DNA of 64,000 nucleotides from Acetobacteraceae bacterium H6797 (GTDB taxonomy: Bacteria; Pseudomonadota; Alphaproteobacteria; Acetobacterales; Acetobacteraceae): NCBI GenBank assembly GCA_015223225.1, contig JADFCQ010000005.1, forward strand, positions 124,001 to 188,000, read 5' to 3'. Position 1 is the stretch's first letter. Every line of letters begins with the position of its first letter. The notes below the pieces were generated by a model, which did no database searches, had not been told where the DNA came from, and saw only the letters and a list, made by a program, of their open reading frames with translations. Of the stretch, positions 16,825 to 24,130 are shown one piece after another. Made by a program: the position numbers and the translations under genes.

Positions 16825-16909
16825 TGCTTAGCGTCACGGTGTATCGCTACCACCGTGGCGCCCTTTCGTGCTTCGGCCTAGAATGTCGGCACCTGTCTGG
16901 AGGAACGAC

Positions 16910-17962
16910 ATGCACCGTCGCGCGTTGCTCGCCGCCCCTTTGCTCGCGCCGCCATTGATGGCGCTCGCCGCCTCGACGGCTTCGGCCCAGCCCGCGGGCG
17001 TGGCGATGGAGGAATTCCTCATCCCGGGCGGCTCGCCCGGCGTGCAGATCTATCTGCGCAATAAGCGGCCCGAAGGCAGCCTCCCTGGCCGGGCCGACCG
17101 AACCATTCTCTGCGTCCATGGCGCGACCTATCCTGCCTCGAGCAGCTTCGACCTGCCGCTCGCTGGCGTTTCCTGGATGGATTACATGGCCGGCCGCGGC
17201 TTCGACGTCTGGTGCGTCGATTTGCGTGGCTATGGCCGTTCCACCCGCCCGCCGGAAATGAGCCAGCCGCCGGAAGCCAATCCGCCCCTGGTGCGCGGCG
17301 ATGTGGCGATCACCGATATTGCGGCGGCTGCCAAGTTCATCCGCGAGAAGCGGAACCTGCCGAAGATCGTGCATCTCGGCTGGTCCTGGGGCACCAGCCT
17401 CATGGCGCGATTCGCGGCCGACAACCCTTCGCTGGTCGAACGGCTCGTTCTCTACGCGCCGCAATGGCTTCGCGATGGCCCCAGCCCTGCCGCTGCTGGC
17501 CAGACCGGGCCGCTGGGTGCTTATCGCAGCGTGACCCGCGCGCAGGCACGCGAACGCTGGATGCGGGGCGTGCCTGACGCCAAGCGCAACGGGCTGATCC
17601 CGCTCGGCTGGTTCGAGCATTGGGCCGACAGCACTTTCCTGCTCGATCCCGAAGGCAGTCGGCAGACGCCCTCGGTTCTACGCGCGCCCAATGGCGTGCT
17701 GCAGGACAGCCAGGAATACTGGCAGGCCGGAAAGCCCTATTACGACCCTTCCAAGATCACGGCGCCTACGCTGCTCGTCGTCGCTGAATGGGATCGTGAT
17801 ACGCCGCCCGAACTGGCGACCGCGCTTTTCCCGCAGCTGACGGCAAGCCCTGGTAAGCGCCTGATCATGCTGGCGGAGGGCACGCATACCATCATGCTGG
17901 AGCGCAATCGCGGAGCACTGTTCCAGGCCGTTCAGGTCTTCCTGGAAGAGAGCATTACCTGA
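16910..17962 (+). CDS. Exported alpha/beta hydrolase
   Basis: 350 residues from the ATG at 16910 (TGGAGGA upstream). An N-terminal export signal runs to about residue 25 (MHRRALLAAPLLAPPLMALA, then a likely A-x-A cleavage site before QPAG). The hydrolase fold is seen as ILCVHGATYPASSSFD with the oxyanion region, then WCVDLRGYGRSTRP, and the nucleophile elbow HLGWSWGTSLMARF, where the central serine would be in G-W-S-W-G. An acid near VVAEWDRDTPPE and a histidine in EGTHTIMLERN complete the triad. The substrate is unknown; a lipase or esterase role outside the cytoplasm is a fair guess. Confidence 0.87.
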   Translation: MHRRALLAAPLLAPPLMALAASTASAQPAGVAMEEFLIPGGSPGVQIYLRNKRPEGSLPGRADRTILCVHGATYPASSSFDLPLAGVSWMDYMAGRGFDVWCVDLRGYGRSTRPPEMSQPPEANPPLVRGDVAITDIAAAAKFIREKRNLPKIVHLGWSWGTSLMARFAADNPSLVERLVLYAPQWLRDGPSPAAAGQTGPLGAYRSVTRAQARERWMRGVPDAKRNGLIPLGWFEHWADSTFLLDPEGSRQTPSVLRAPNGVLQDSQEYWQAGKPYYDPSKITAPTLLVVAEWDRDTPPELATALFPQLTASPGKRLIMLAEGTHTIMLERNRGALFQAVQVFLEESIT

Positions 17963-17971
17963 TCGTTGAGG

Positions 17972-17994
17972 CCGGGAGGGCCTAGCCCTCCCGG
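17972..17994. terminator. Hairpin between convergent genes, likely bidirectional terminator
   Basis: CCGGGAGGGC and GCCCTCCCGG form a perfect ten-base stem around a three-base loop (CTA). It lies between the stops of the exported hydrolase and the leftward gamma-glutamyltransferase. There is no long T-run on either side, so it may act as a weak terminator or a 3'-end stabiliser for both transcripts. Confidence 0.65.
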
Positions 17995-18000
17995 ATAGGT

Positions 18001-19785
18001 TCAGCGGGCGACCGCGTAGCCCTGCATGCCGCGCGGATTGGCGCCGGCGAAAATCTGACCGTCATCTTCCAGGCGAGCGCCGGAGAGGCGGCCTTCCGAC
18101 CAGTCACCGCCCACTTCGAGCTTGTGCCCGCGGGCCCGGAGCGCCTCGGCCACTTCCGACTTGAACCGGCCCTCGATCACCGCCTTGCCGGGCTTGGCCA
18201 CGCGCGGCCAGAAGCTGCTCGGCCAGTGCTCGGTGTGGAAGCTCGGTATGTCGATGGCCTGCTGGATGTTCAGGCCGTGATTCACCATGCGCAGAAACAT
18301 GATCGGCGACCACTGGTCCTGCTGCTCGCCGCCTGGCGTGCCGAAAGCCATCCAGGCCTTGCCGTCCTTCAGCGCCATGGAGGGCGAGAGGGTCGTGCGG
18401 GGGCGCTTGTTGGGCTTCAGGCCGTTCGGGTGCTCGGCATCGAGCCAGAACATCTGGCCACGGCTGCCGAGAGCGCAGCCCAATTCCGGAATGACCGGCG
18501 AGGATTGTAGCCAGCCGCCGGAGGGCGTGGCCGAGACCATGTTGCCCCAGCGGTCGATGACGTCGACATGGCAGGTATCGCCAGAGGATACGCCCATCCG
18601 GGCAACGGTCGGCTCGCCCGTGCCGGCGGCCTTGCTCAGCAGTTCGGCGCGGTCAGCGGCGTTATGGTCGACCTTGGCCACATAGCCGGGGATGGTGCCA
18701 GGCCGCAGCTCCATCGAGGCTTTCTCGCCGATCAGCTTGCGGCGTTCGGCATTGTAGTCGGCCGAGAGCAGCGTCTGCATCGGGACTTCGGCGAAATCCG
18801 GATCACCGTAATAGGCCTCGCGATCGGCGAAGGCGAGTTTCTGGGCCTCGATGACGTGGTGGACGAAGTCCGCCCCCTCGGGGTCCATCCCAGCCAAGTC
18901 TATGCCGTCGAGAATGGCCAACGTCTGGAGGAACGCCGGGCCCTGGCTCCAGGGGCCGCATTTCAGGACGGTATAGCCCTTGTAGTCATAGGCGAGGGGA
19001 GCTTCCTTGCCTGCCGACCAATTGGCCATGTCCTGGGCGGTCAGCACGCCGCCATGGCGGCTGCCGGAGGAGTCGAGCCAGGAGGTTTCGCGGCAGAAGC
19101 GGTCGATCGCCTCTGCGACGAAGCCCTGGTACCAAGCGCGGCGCGCGGCATCGATCTGGGCGACGCGATCCGGTCCGGCGGCCTCGGCCTCGGCGACCAC
19201 GCGGGCATAGACATTGGCGAGCGTCGGATTGGTCCAAAGCTGGCCGGGCTTGGGGCCGCCATCGCGCAGCCAGAGCTCAGCCGAGGTGCGCCATTCCTGC
19301 TCGAAGAGGGGGCGGACGCTCTCGATCGTCGCAATCACGCGGGGCACGTAATGCGCACCACGTGCGGCGTATTCGATGGCGAATTCCAGGATCTGACGGG
19401 GCTTCCAGGTGCCGTGGTCACGCAGCATGACCATCCAGGCGTCGAAGGCGCCGGGCACCATGGCGGCCAGGAGGCCGGTGCCGGGGATCATGTCGAGGCC
19501 CAGCTCGCCCTTCACCTTCTCGATGGTGAGGCCGGCCGGGGCCGGGCCCTGGCCGCAGATGACGTGCTGGGTATTCGTCTTGGCGTCATGGATGATGATC
19601 GGGCAGTCGCCGAGCGGGCCGTTCAGATGCGGCTCCACGATCTGCAGCGTGAAGCCGGCGGCGGCGCCGGCATCGAAGGCATTGCCGCCGCGCTCCAGCA
19701 CAGCCATGGCCACCGAGGACGCGATCCAGTGAGTGGAGGCCGCGGCACCGAAAGTGCCGGCGACTTCGGGCCGGGTTGTGAACAT
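18001..19785 (-). CDS. Gamma-glutamyltransferase-family protein (no signal peptide)
   Basis: 594 residues. The Ntn-hydrolase GGT fold shows in GGNAFDAGAAAGFTLQIVEPHLNGPLGD near the start. The probable autoprocessing threonine is in SSGDTCHVDVIDRWGNMVSATPSGG, and TTLSPSMALKDGKAWMAFGTPGGEQQDQW comes late. Members cleave or transfer gamma-glutamyl groups, or act as acylases, after self-cleavage into two chains. Unlike the second GGT in this window it has no export signal, so it may work in the cytoplasm. TATAAT sits immediately before and overlaps the ATG, with a distant GGGAG, so transcription may begin very near the start codon. Confidence 0.9.
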   Translation of the reverse strand: MFTTRPEVAGTFGAAASTHWIASSVAMAVLERGGNAFDAGAAAGFTLQIVEPHLNGPLGDCPIIIHDAKTNTQHVICGQGPAPAGLTIEKVKGELGLDMIPGTGLLAAMVPGAFDAWMVMLRDHGTWKPRQILEFAIEYAARGAHYVPRVIATIESVRPLFEQEWRTSAELWLRDGGPKPGQLWTNPTLANVYARVVAEAEAAGPDRVAQIDAARRAWYQGFVAEAIDRFCRETSWLDSSGSRHGGVLTAQDMANWSAGKEAPLAYDYKGYTVLKCGPWSQGPAFLQTLAILDGIDLAGMDPEGADFVHHVIEAQKLAFADREAYYGDPDFAEVPMQTLLSADYNAERRKLIGEKASMELRPGTIPGYVAKVDHNAADRAELLSKAAGTGEPTVARMGVSSGDTCHVDVIDRWGNMVSATPSGGWLQSSPVIPELGCALGSRGQMFWLDAEHPNGLKPNKRPRTTLSPSMALKDGKAWMAFGTPGGEQQDQWSPIMFLRMVNHGLNIQQAIDIPSFHTEHWPSSFWPRVAKPGKAVIEGRFKSEVAEALRARGHKLEVGGDWSEGRLSGARLEDDGQIFAGANPRGMQGYAVAR

Positions 19786-19883
19786 TATATGTCAGTGGCT
19801 CCCAGGGGGTTGTTCTCTCCGGGATGCGCCGTGAAAACGCATCGGTCAACCGGGACAGTCTTCGCCGAGGGAGGTTTTAGCGC

Positions 19884-20474
19884 GTGTCGCGCATGGGATT
19901 GCTGGTGCCTGTGGTCGGACCATCGGGCGCCGGAAAAGATACGCTGATGGCCGAAGCCCGGCATCGGCTCGGCGCTGACGAGCGTTTCGTTTTCGTCCGT
20001 CGTGTCATCACCCGCCCGGCTTCCGCCGGGGGCGAAGACCACGAACCGGCGAGCGAAGAGGCTTTCGAAGCCATGGCGGCGGGGGGCGGCTTCGCCTTCC
20101 ACTGGCAGGCGCATGGCCTTCGATACGGCATCCCTCGCAGCATCGAGGCGGACCTTGCCGCCGGGAAGCTCGTGCTGGCTAATCTATCGCGCTCGGTGCT
20201 CGCTGAGGCGGCCGAGCGCTATAATACACGCGTGCTGGTGATAACCGCGCCGCTCGAATTGCTGGCCAACAGGCTCGCTGCGCGTGGCCGGGAGACCGCC
20301 GAGGATATCTCGCAGCGGCTGGCACGTGAGGTCGAATTGCCTCCGGGTATTCCGATGATGACCGTGATGAATGATGGCACGCCGAGCGAGGGTGCGGACC
20401 GCTTGGTGGTTCGGTTGAGGGAAGCGGTATTTTTCGCCTCGTGCTCGCAACCGCAGCAATCGGCCCGCGTTTGA
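19884..20474 (+). CDS. phnN: Ribose 1,5-bisphosphate phosphokinase PhnN
   Basis: 196 residues from the GTG at 19884 (GAGGGAGG upstream) or 193 from the ATG at 19893. The P-loop GPSGAGKDTL lies near residue 13, followed by FVRRVITRPASAGGEDHEPASEEAF and a guanylate-kinase-like lid with YGIPRSIEADLAAGKLVLANLSR. PhnN makes PRPP from ribose 1,5-bisphosphate, normally as part of phosphonate breakdown. No other phn gene is in the window, so it probably works alone or with a distant C-P lyase locus. The last 15-17 residues (FFASCSQPQQSARV) look non-conserved and overlap a possible structured RNA. Confidence 0.9.
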   Translation: MSRMGLLVPVVGPSGAGKDTLMAEARHRLGADERFVFVRRVITRPASAGGEDHEPASEEAFEAMAAGGGFAFHWQAHGLRYGIPRSIEADLAAGKLVLANLSRSVLAEAAERYNTRVLVITAPLELLANRLAARGRETAEDISQRLAREVELPPGIPMMTVMNDGTPSEGADRLVVRLREAVFFASCSQPQQSARV

Positions 20475-20556
20475 GGAGCATAGGCGCCAGCGAAGGGGCC
20501 TGACTGCACTATCTATCCTCAACCCACTGGAACTTGAGCCGCTCCCCAGGGGGCGG
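20419..20556 (+). ncRNA. Candidate structured RNA overlapping the phnN 3' end (6S-like?)
   Basis: GGGAAGCGG at 20419-20427 can pair with CCGCTCCCC at 20539-20547 in eight of nine positions, closing a segment of about 130 bases. Inside are GTGCTCGCAACCGC, which resembles the conserved 5' part of 6S RNA (TGTTCGCAAGCGG in Escherichia coli), and a small stem CTCAA/TTGAG at 20518-20536. It ends at a strong intrinsic terminator. The overlap is with a phnN tail that looks unconstrained. This is a suggestion from base pairing and partial likeness only. Confidence 0.25.
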
Positions 20557-20564
20557 TTTTTTTT
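20539..20564 (+). terminator. Strong rho-independent terminator after phnN
   Basis: CCGCTCC and GGGGCGG form a seven-base stem (one G-T pair) with a four-base loop, followed by eight T residues at 20557-20564. It lies 65 bases after the phnN stop. It is the clearest intrinsic terminator in the window and separates phnN, or the RNA proposed here, from hslO. Confidence 0.9.
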
Positions 20565-20747
20565 GGCTTTTGCGCCGAAGGCATGGCTGGATAGGGCGGG
20601 CTTTCTATTGACCTTCAGGCCACGACGCCCGATTTCGCCTGGAGATGGACGCGCATGGGCGTGCCATCGCCATCAATCTCAGTCTCGAAGGCGAACTGGC
20701 CGCGTCACGCTGCCGGGCTCCGTCATCGTATTCCGAAGGCCGCCGCG

Positions 20748-21728
20748 TTGTCCGACCCGACCGAACCGTCCAACACGCTCGATTTCATCAATCACGATCG
20801 CCCGCCGGTGCCGGCGGTGACGGTGCCGCGGGGCCTCGTTCCCTTCCATCTCGCCGATAAGCCTGTTCGCGGCCGCCTGGTGCGACTGGGTGCCCTGGCG
20901 GATGCCCTGCTGAGCCGGAAGGATAATTCCGTTGCGGTCAATGCCCTGGCCGGGCAGGCGCTGGCACTGACGGCGGGCCTCGCGGGCGCGCTCAAATACA
21001 AGGGTTCCTTCAGCCTTCAGGCGAAGGGGGATGGCGCCGTCCCGATGCTGCTGGCGGACTGCACCGATGCGGGCGAGCTGCGTGGCTATGCCCGCCCGGA
21101 TGAGGAACGGCTGGCGGCGCTCGTCGAGGCGCACGGCATATCGGTTTCGGCCCGCCACCTGCTAGGCAAGGGCTACCTTGCCTTTACGGTAGACCAGGGC
21201 GAAGCGATGGATCGGTATCAGGGGATCGTCGGCATCGATGGCGAGACGCTGACCGAGATGACGGGCCATTATTTCGAGACCTCCGAGCAGCTGCAGACCT
21301 TCGTGAAGCTCGCGGCGGCACCCACCCCGTCCGGCTGGCGCGCCTCCGCCTTCATCATGGAGCGCGTGGCGGGCGAGGGCGGCATCGATGCCGCCGAGAA
21401 CGTCGCGGAGCATGCAGAGGCCTGGAACACGGCCGTCATCCTGGCGAGCACGCTAACGGATGAGGAACTGCTCGACGACCATCTTCCGAGCGACAAGCTG
21501 CTGCATCGCCTTTTCCATGCCGAGGGCCTTATTCTCGACCGGCCGAAGCCGCTTTCCTACGGCTGCCGCTGCTCGCGCTCCAAGCTTGCCGGCGTGCTGG
21601 CTAATTTTCCGGGCGAGGATCTGGATCACATGGCTGTTGACGGCGTGATCACCATGACCTGCGAGTTCTGCAACGTCGACTTCCGCTTCGAGCGCGAAAA
21701 CGTCCGCGCGATGGCGGGCCGGGCCTGA
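20748..21728 (+). CDS. hslO: Hsp33 redox-regulated chaperone
   Basis: About 326 residues from the TTG at 20748; an upstream in-frame ATG at 20655 adds 31 residues that do not look like Hsp33. The family sequence starts DFINHDRPPVPAVTVPRGLVPFHLADKPVRGRLVRLG. The C-terminal redox switch is complete: C-x-C in YGCRCSRSKL and C-x2-C in MTCEFCNVDF, the four cysteines that hold zinc when reduced. On oxidation and unfolding stress Hsp33 releases zinc and becomes a holdase in the cytoplasm. It follows the strong terminator at 20539-20564, so it must have its own promoter in the gap before it. Confidence 0.93.
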   Translation: MSDPTEPSNTLDFINHDRPPVPAVTVPRGLVPFHLADKPVRGRLVRLGALADALLSRKDNSVAVNALAGQALALTAGLAGALKYKGSFSLQAKGDGAVPMLLADCTDAGELRGYARPDEERLAALVEAHGISVSARHLLGKGYLAFTVDQGEAMDRYQGIVGIDGETLTEMTGHYFETSEQLQTFVKLAAAPTPSGWRASAFIMERVAGEGGIDAAENVAEHAEAWNTAVILASTLTDEELLDDHLPSDKLLHRLFHAEGLILDRPKPLSYGCRCSRSKLAGVLANFPGEDLDHMAVDGVITMTCEFCNVDFRFERENVRAMAGRA

Positions 21729-21815
21729 CGCGACGGGCGGTAAGGGGGTGGCGCGGGCATGGCATCATCGGCTAGGCAGTTATTCCGACGTGACCATCGC
21801 ACCCAGGAGTGCCCG

Positions 21816-22460
21816 ATGCCCGTTTCCCGCGCCGCTCTGACGCGCCGAGCCGCTTTGCTTCTACCGATCGCCGCGGCAGCCTGCGCCAGTGATCCACCAC
21901 CGCCGCCGCCGACGCAGCCCGACTACAGCTATCTGTCGCCGCTGCGTCTGAATGTGCTCGATATCGAGATCATGCCGCCTGAGAACAGCGCACAGGTGCT
22001 GGTTTCCCAGCCGGCGCCACTCATTCCGGCCGAGCTGATGCAGAAGATGGCGCGGCAGCGCATTCAGGCCGTGGGCAGTTCCGGCAAGGCCCGCTTCATC
22101 GTGGAAACCGCGACCCTGACGCGGACGGAGCTTTCGGGCGGTAGCGCGATCTTCGGCCGTTCCGCGCCGCAGCGCCTCGCCGTGATGCTACGCTGCCGCT
22201 TGGAAGTTTTGGGCAATGAGGGGCGCCGGGTGGGCTTCGCCGAGGCGGAAGTTCGCCGCACGCAAACCTTGCCGGACAATAATTCGCAGTCGGATATTGT
22301 TCGTGCTGCGGATAGCATCGTCCGTCAGGCCATGGACGATCTGAATGTCGAATTCGAGTTCCAGGTGCGGCGCACCCTGCGCGATTGGCTGATGGAAGGG
22401 GCGCCGAGCGCGCCGTCCACCGCGCCGATCCAGACCGAAGATCTTCCGCGCGCACCCTGA
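21816..22460 (+). CDS. Putative lipoprotein, 214 residues
   Basis: Started at the ATG at 21816 with CAGGAG upstream. The N-terminus MPVSRAALTRRAALLLPIAAAACASD has a twin-arginine-like or lipoprotein signal with a lipobox A-A-A-C and an aspartate at +3 after it. Then comes a proline run and a compact beta-type domain (LRLNVLDIEIMPPENSAQVLVSQPAPLIPAELMQKMARQRIQAVGSSGKARFIVETATLTRTEL). I do not know its function; such small alphaproteobacterial envelope lipoproteins are usually unannotated. It is followed after nine bases by the RidA-like gene and may be cotranscribed with it. Confidence 0.78.
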   Translation: MPVSRAALTRRAALLLPIAAAACASDPPPPPPTQPDYSYLSPLRLNVLDIEIMPPENSAQVLVSQPAPLIPAELMQKMARQRIQAVGSSGKARFIVETATLTRTELSGGSAIFGRSAPQRLAVMLRCRLEVLGNEGRRVGFAEAEVRRTQTLPDNNSQSDIVRAADSIVRQAMDDLNVEFEFQVRRTLRDWLMEGAPSAPSTAPIQTEDLPRAP

Positions 22461-22469
22461 GGATTAGCG

Positions 22470-22859
22470 ATGGCCTCTACCAAACTCATCAACCCGCCCG
22501 AGGTCCACGATACGGCCGGGCGCTATGCCCATGCCGTCGCGATCGAAGGGTCTCATAAGCGCCTGGTTATGTCAGGGCAGATCGGTGTCCGTCCGGATGG
22601 CACGACAGCGGAAGGCGGTGAGGCGCAGATCGAGCAGGCCCTGGCCAATATCGGTGCCATTCTGGCGAGCCAGGGCATGGACGCGACCAATATCGTGAAG
22701 ATGACCGTCTTCCTGACGGATGCGGCCCTGATTCCGGCTTGGCGCGAGCGCCGTAACCGCTTCCTGGCCGGGCATGTCAGTGCCAGTACGCTGCTGATCG
22801 TCGCAGGCCTGGCGAGCCCTGAATTCCTCGTCGAAGTCGAGGCGGAAGCCGTTGCCTGA
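22470..22859 (+). CDS. RidA/YjgF-family protein lacking the catalytic arginine
   Basis: 129 residues covering a whole YjgF fold: VAIEGSHKRLVMSGQIGVRPDGTTAEGGEAQIEQALANIGAILASQGMDATNIVKMTVFLTD and a C-terminal VSASTLLIVAGLASPEFLVEVEAEAVA. In RidA the C-terminal motif is A-R-S-x-V-E-V, whose arginine (Arg105 in Escherichia coli) binds the imine/enamine carboxylate. Here the aligned position is serine (about residue 106), so ordinary 2-aminoacrylate deaminase activity is doubtful. It probably belongs to one of the Rid subfamilies without this residue. It trails the lipoprotein gene by nine bases. Confidence 0.85.
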   Translation: MASTKLINPPEVHDTAGRYAHAVAIEGSHKRLVMSGQIGVRPDGTTAEGGEAQIEQALANIGAILASQGMDATNIVKMTVFLTDAALIPAWRERRNRFLAGHVSASTLLIVAGLASPEFLVEVEAEAVA

Positions 22860-22865
22860 ATGAAA

Positions 22866-22897
22866 GCGGCCGGGAGGACATCCCGGCCGCCTTTATC
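22866..22897. terminator. Terminator between RidA-like gene and folE
   Basis: GCGGCCGGGA and TCCCGGCCGC form a perfect ten-base stem around GGACA, followed by CTTTAT on the plus strand. On the minus side the stem is followed by TTTCATT. Its position between two converging stops fits a terminator working in both directions. Confidence 0.85.
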
Positions 22898-22899
22898 CT

Positions 22900-23541
22900 T
22901 CAGCCTTCGAAGGCACCGCGCGGTGCGCTGATCATGGCGAGGAATTCGCGACGCGTGGACGGATCGTCGCGGAACGCGCCCAGCATCCGGCTCGTAACCA
23001 TCGAGACGCCTGGCTTGTGCACGCCGCGCGTCGACATGCATTGGTGCCCCGCCTCGATCACCACAGCGACGCCCTTCGGCTTCAGGACGTCATTGAGCGT
23101 ATTCGCGACCTGCGCGGTGAGCTTTTCCTGGATCTGAAGACGCTTGGCATAGATTTCCAGCACACGCGCGAGCTTGCTGATGCCAACAACGCGGCCTTCA
23201 GGAAGGTAGGCGATATGTGCGCGGCCGATGATGGGCACCATATGGTGCTCGCAATGGCTCTCGAGCCTGATGTCGCGCAGGATCACCATCTCGTCGTAGC
23301 CGTCCGTCTCTTCAAAGGATCGGGAAAGCAGTTCCACCGGGTCCAGATGATAACCGGTGAAAAATTCCTCATAGGACCGCACGACACGAGCCGGCGTATC
23401 GACAAGTCCTTCCCGCTTCGGATTTTCGCCCGCCCAGCGAAGGAGCGTGCGCACCGCGTCCTCGGCTTCCTCTCGCGACGGGCGAGAAGCGGCTGAGGCA
23501 TCGGTGTCGGTGGAAGCACCGGCGGAAGAACGGAGATTCAC
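22900..23541 (-). CDS. folE: GTP cyclohydrolase I
   Basis: 213 residues of the FolE1 (zinc) type. After a variable N-terminus of about 30 residues, [44 protein letters not shown] sequence is present, then the zinc site: cysteine and histidines in [12 protein letters not shown] and the second cysteine in [12 protein letters not shown]. The enzyme makes 7,8-dihydroneopterin triphosphate from GTP, the first step of folate and pterin synthesis. It lies downstream of apaG on the same strand but behind a hairpin. Confidence 0.96.
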   Translation of the reverse strand: MNLRSSAGASTDTDASAASRPSREEAEDAVRTLLRWAGENPKREGLVDTPARVVRSYEEFFTGYHLDPVELLSRSFEETDGYDEMVILRDIRLESHCEHHMVPIIGRAHIAYLPEGRVVGISKLARVLEIYAKRLQIQEKLTAQVANTLNDVLKPKGVAVVIEAGHQCMSTRGVHKPGVSMVTSRMLGAFRDDPSTRREFLAMISAPRGAFEG

Positions 23542-23560
23542 GGCTGATTTTCCCTGGGCG

Positions 23561-23579
23561 CGCGGGGAGCATCCCCGCG
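23561..23579. terminator. Hairpin between apaG and folE
   Basis: CGCGGGGA and TCCCCGCG form a perfect eight-base stem with loop GCA, about 20 bases upstream of the folE ATG and 77 bases after the apaG stop on the minus strand. It could terminate apaG transcription or sit in the folE leader. No T-run is seen. Confidence 0.5.
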
Positions 23580-23655
23580 TCTGGCGGCCTGCCTGGAGCT
23601 CGGCCTCAAGCTAGTTGGTATGATGCGCCGCAATGACAAGCGGCAGGATCGCTAT

Positions 23656-24066
23656 TCAGTGCAAGCTGCGATGCTCAAGCGGACTATCCAGGCTGAAAGC
23701 CGGAATGGTGGCGTCGAAAGCCTTGCCGCCCTCGGTTTCGACCATGTGGTAGAAGCCGCGCATGAAGCCCGAGGGCGTGGGCAGCGGCGTGCCCGAAGTA
23801 TATTCGAAGCGCTCGCCTGGCCCGAGCACGGGTTGCTCGCCGACCACGCCCTCGCCATGCACGCGCTGCGTGCGGCCGAGAGCGTCGGTGATCAGCCAGG
23901 TTCGGCGTAGCAGTTGCACCGTGGCCGAGCCCTGGTTCTCGATGACGACGCGATAGGCCCAGACGTAATGCCGCTCATCGGGCCGAGACTGCTCGGGAAG
24001 GTAGAAGCTGCGCACCGTGACGCGGATTCCCGATGAAATGCTCGAAAATGCCTCGTCGCTCGTCAT
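23656..24066 (-). CDS. apaG: ApaG-domain protein
   Basis: About 136 residues from the ATG at 24066. An upstream GTG at 24096 falls inside the hairpin that ends metZ and is unlikely. The ApaG fold is covered by ISSGIRVTVRSFYLPEQS, YVWAYRVVIENQGSATVQLLRRTWLITDALG, VVGEQPVLGPGERFEYTSGTPLPTPSGFMRGFYHMV and the closing IPAFSLD. ApaG proteins are small immunoglobulin-like domains; in enterobacteria the gene neighbours apaH and affects cobalt/magnesium traits, but the biochemical role is unsettled. It follows metZ on the same strand. Confidence 0.93.
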   Translation of the reverse strand: MTSDEAFSSISSGIRVTVRSFYLPEQSRPDERHYVWAYRVVIENQGSATVQLLRRTWLITDALGRTQRVHGEGVVGEQPVLGPGERFEYTSGTPLPTPSGFMRGFYHMVETEGGKAFDATIPAFSLDSPLEHRSLH

Positions 24067-24093
24067 TCCCACCTCGTCACGCTGCAAGCCCGT

Positions 24094-24120
24094 CACGAGC
24101 CCTTATAGCAAGGGCTCGTG
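24094..24120 (-). terminator. Hairpin at the 3' end of metZ
   Basis: CACGAGCCCTT and AAGGGCTCGTG make a perfect eleven-base stem around a five-base loop, ten bases past the metZ stop. No T-run follows, but the strength and position suggest a terminator or processing end separating metZ from apaG. Confidence 0.65.
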
Positions 24121-24130
24121 GCAAAGCTAT

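Noticed and set aside
24067..24096. GTG at 24096 as the apaG start
   Set aside because: It would lie within the perfect hairpin behind metZ; an ATG at 24066 begins the family sequence.
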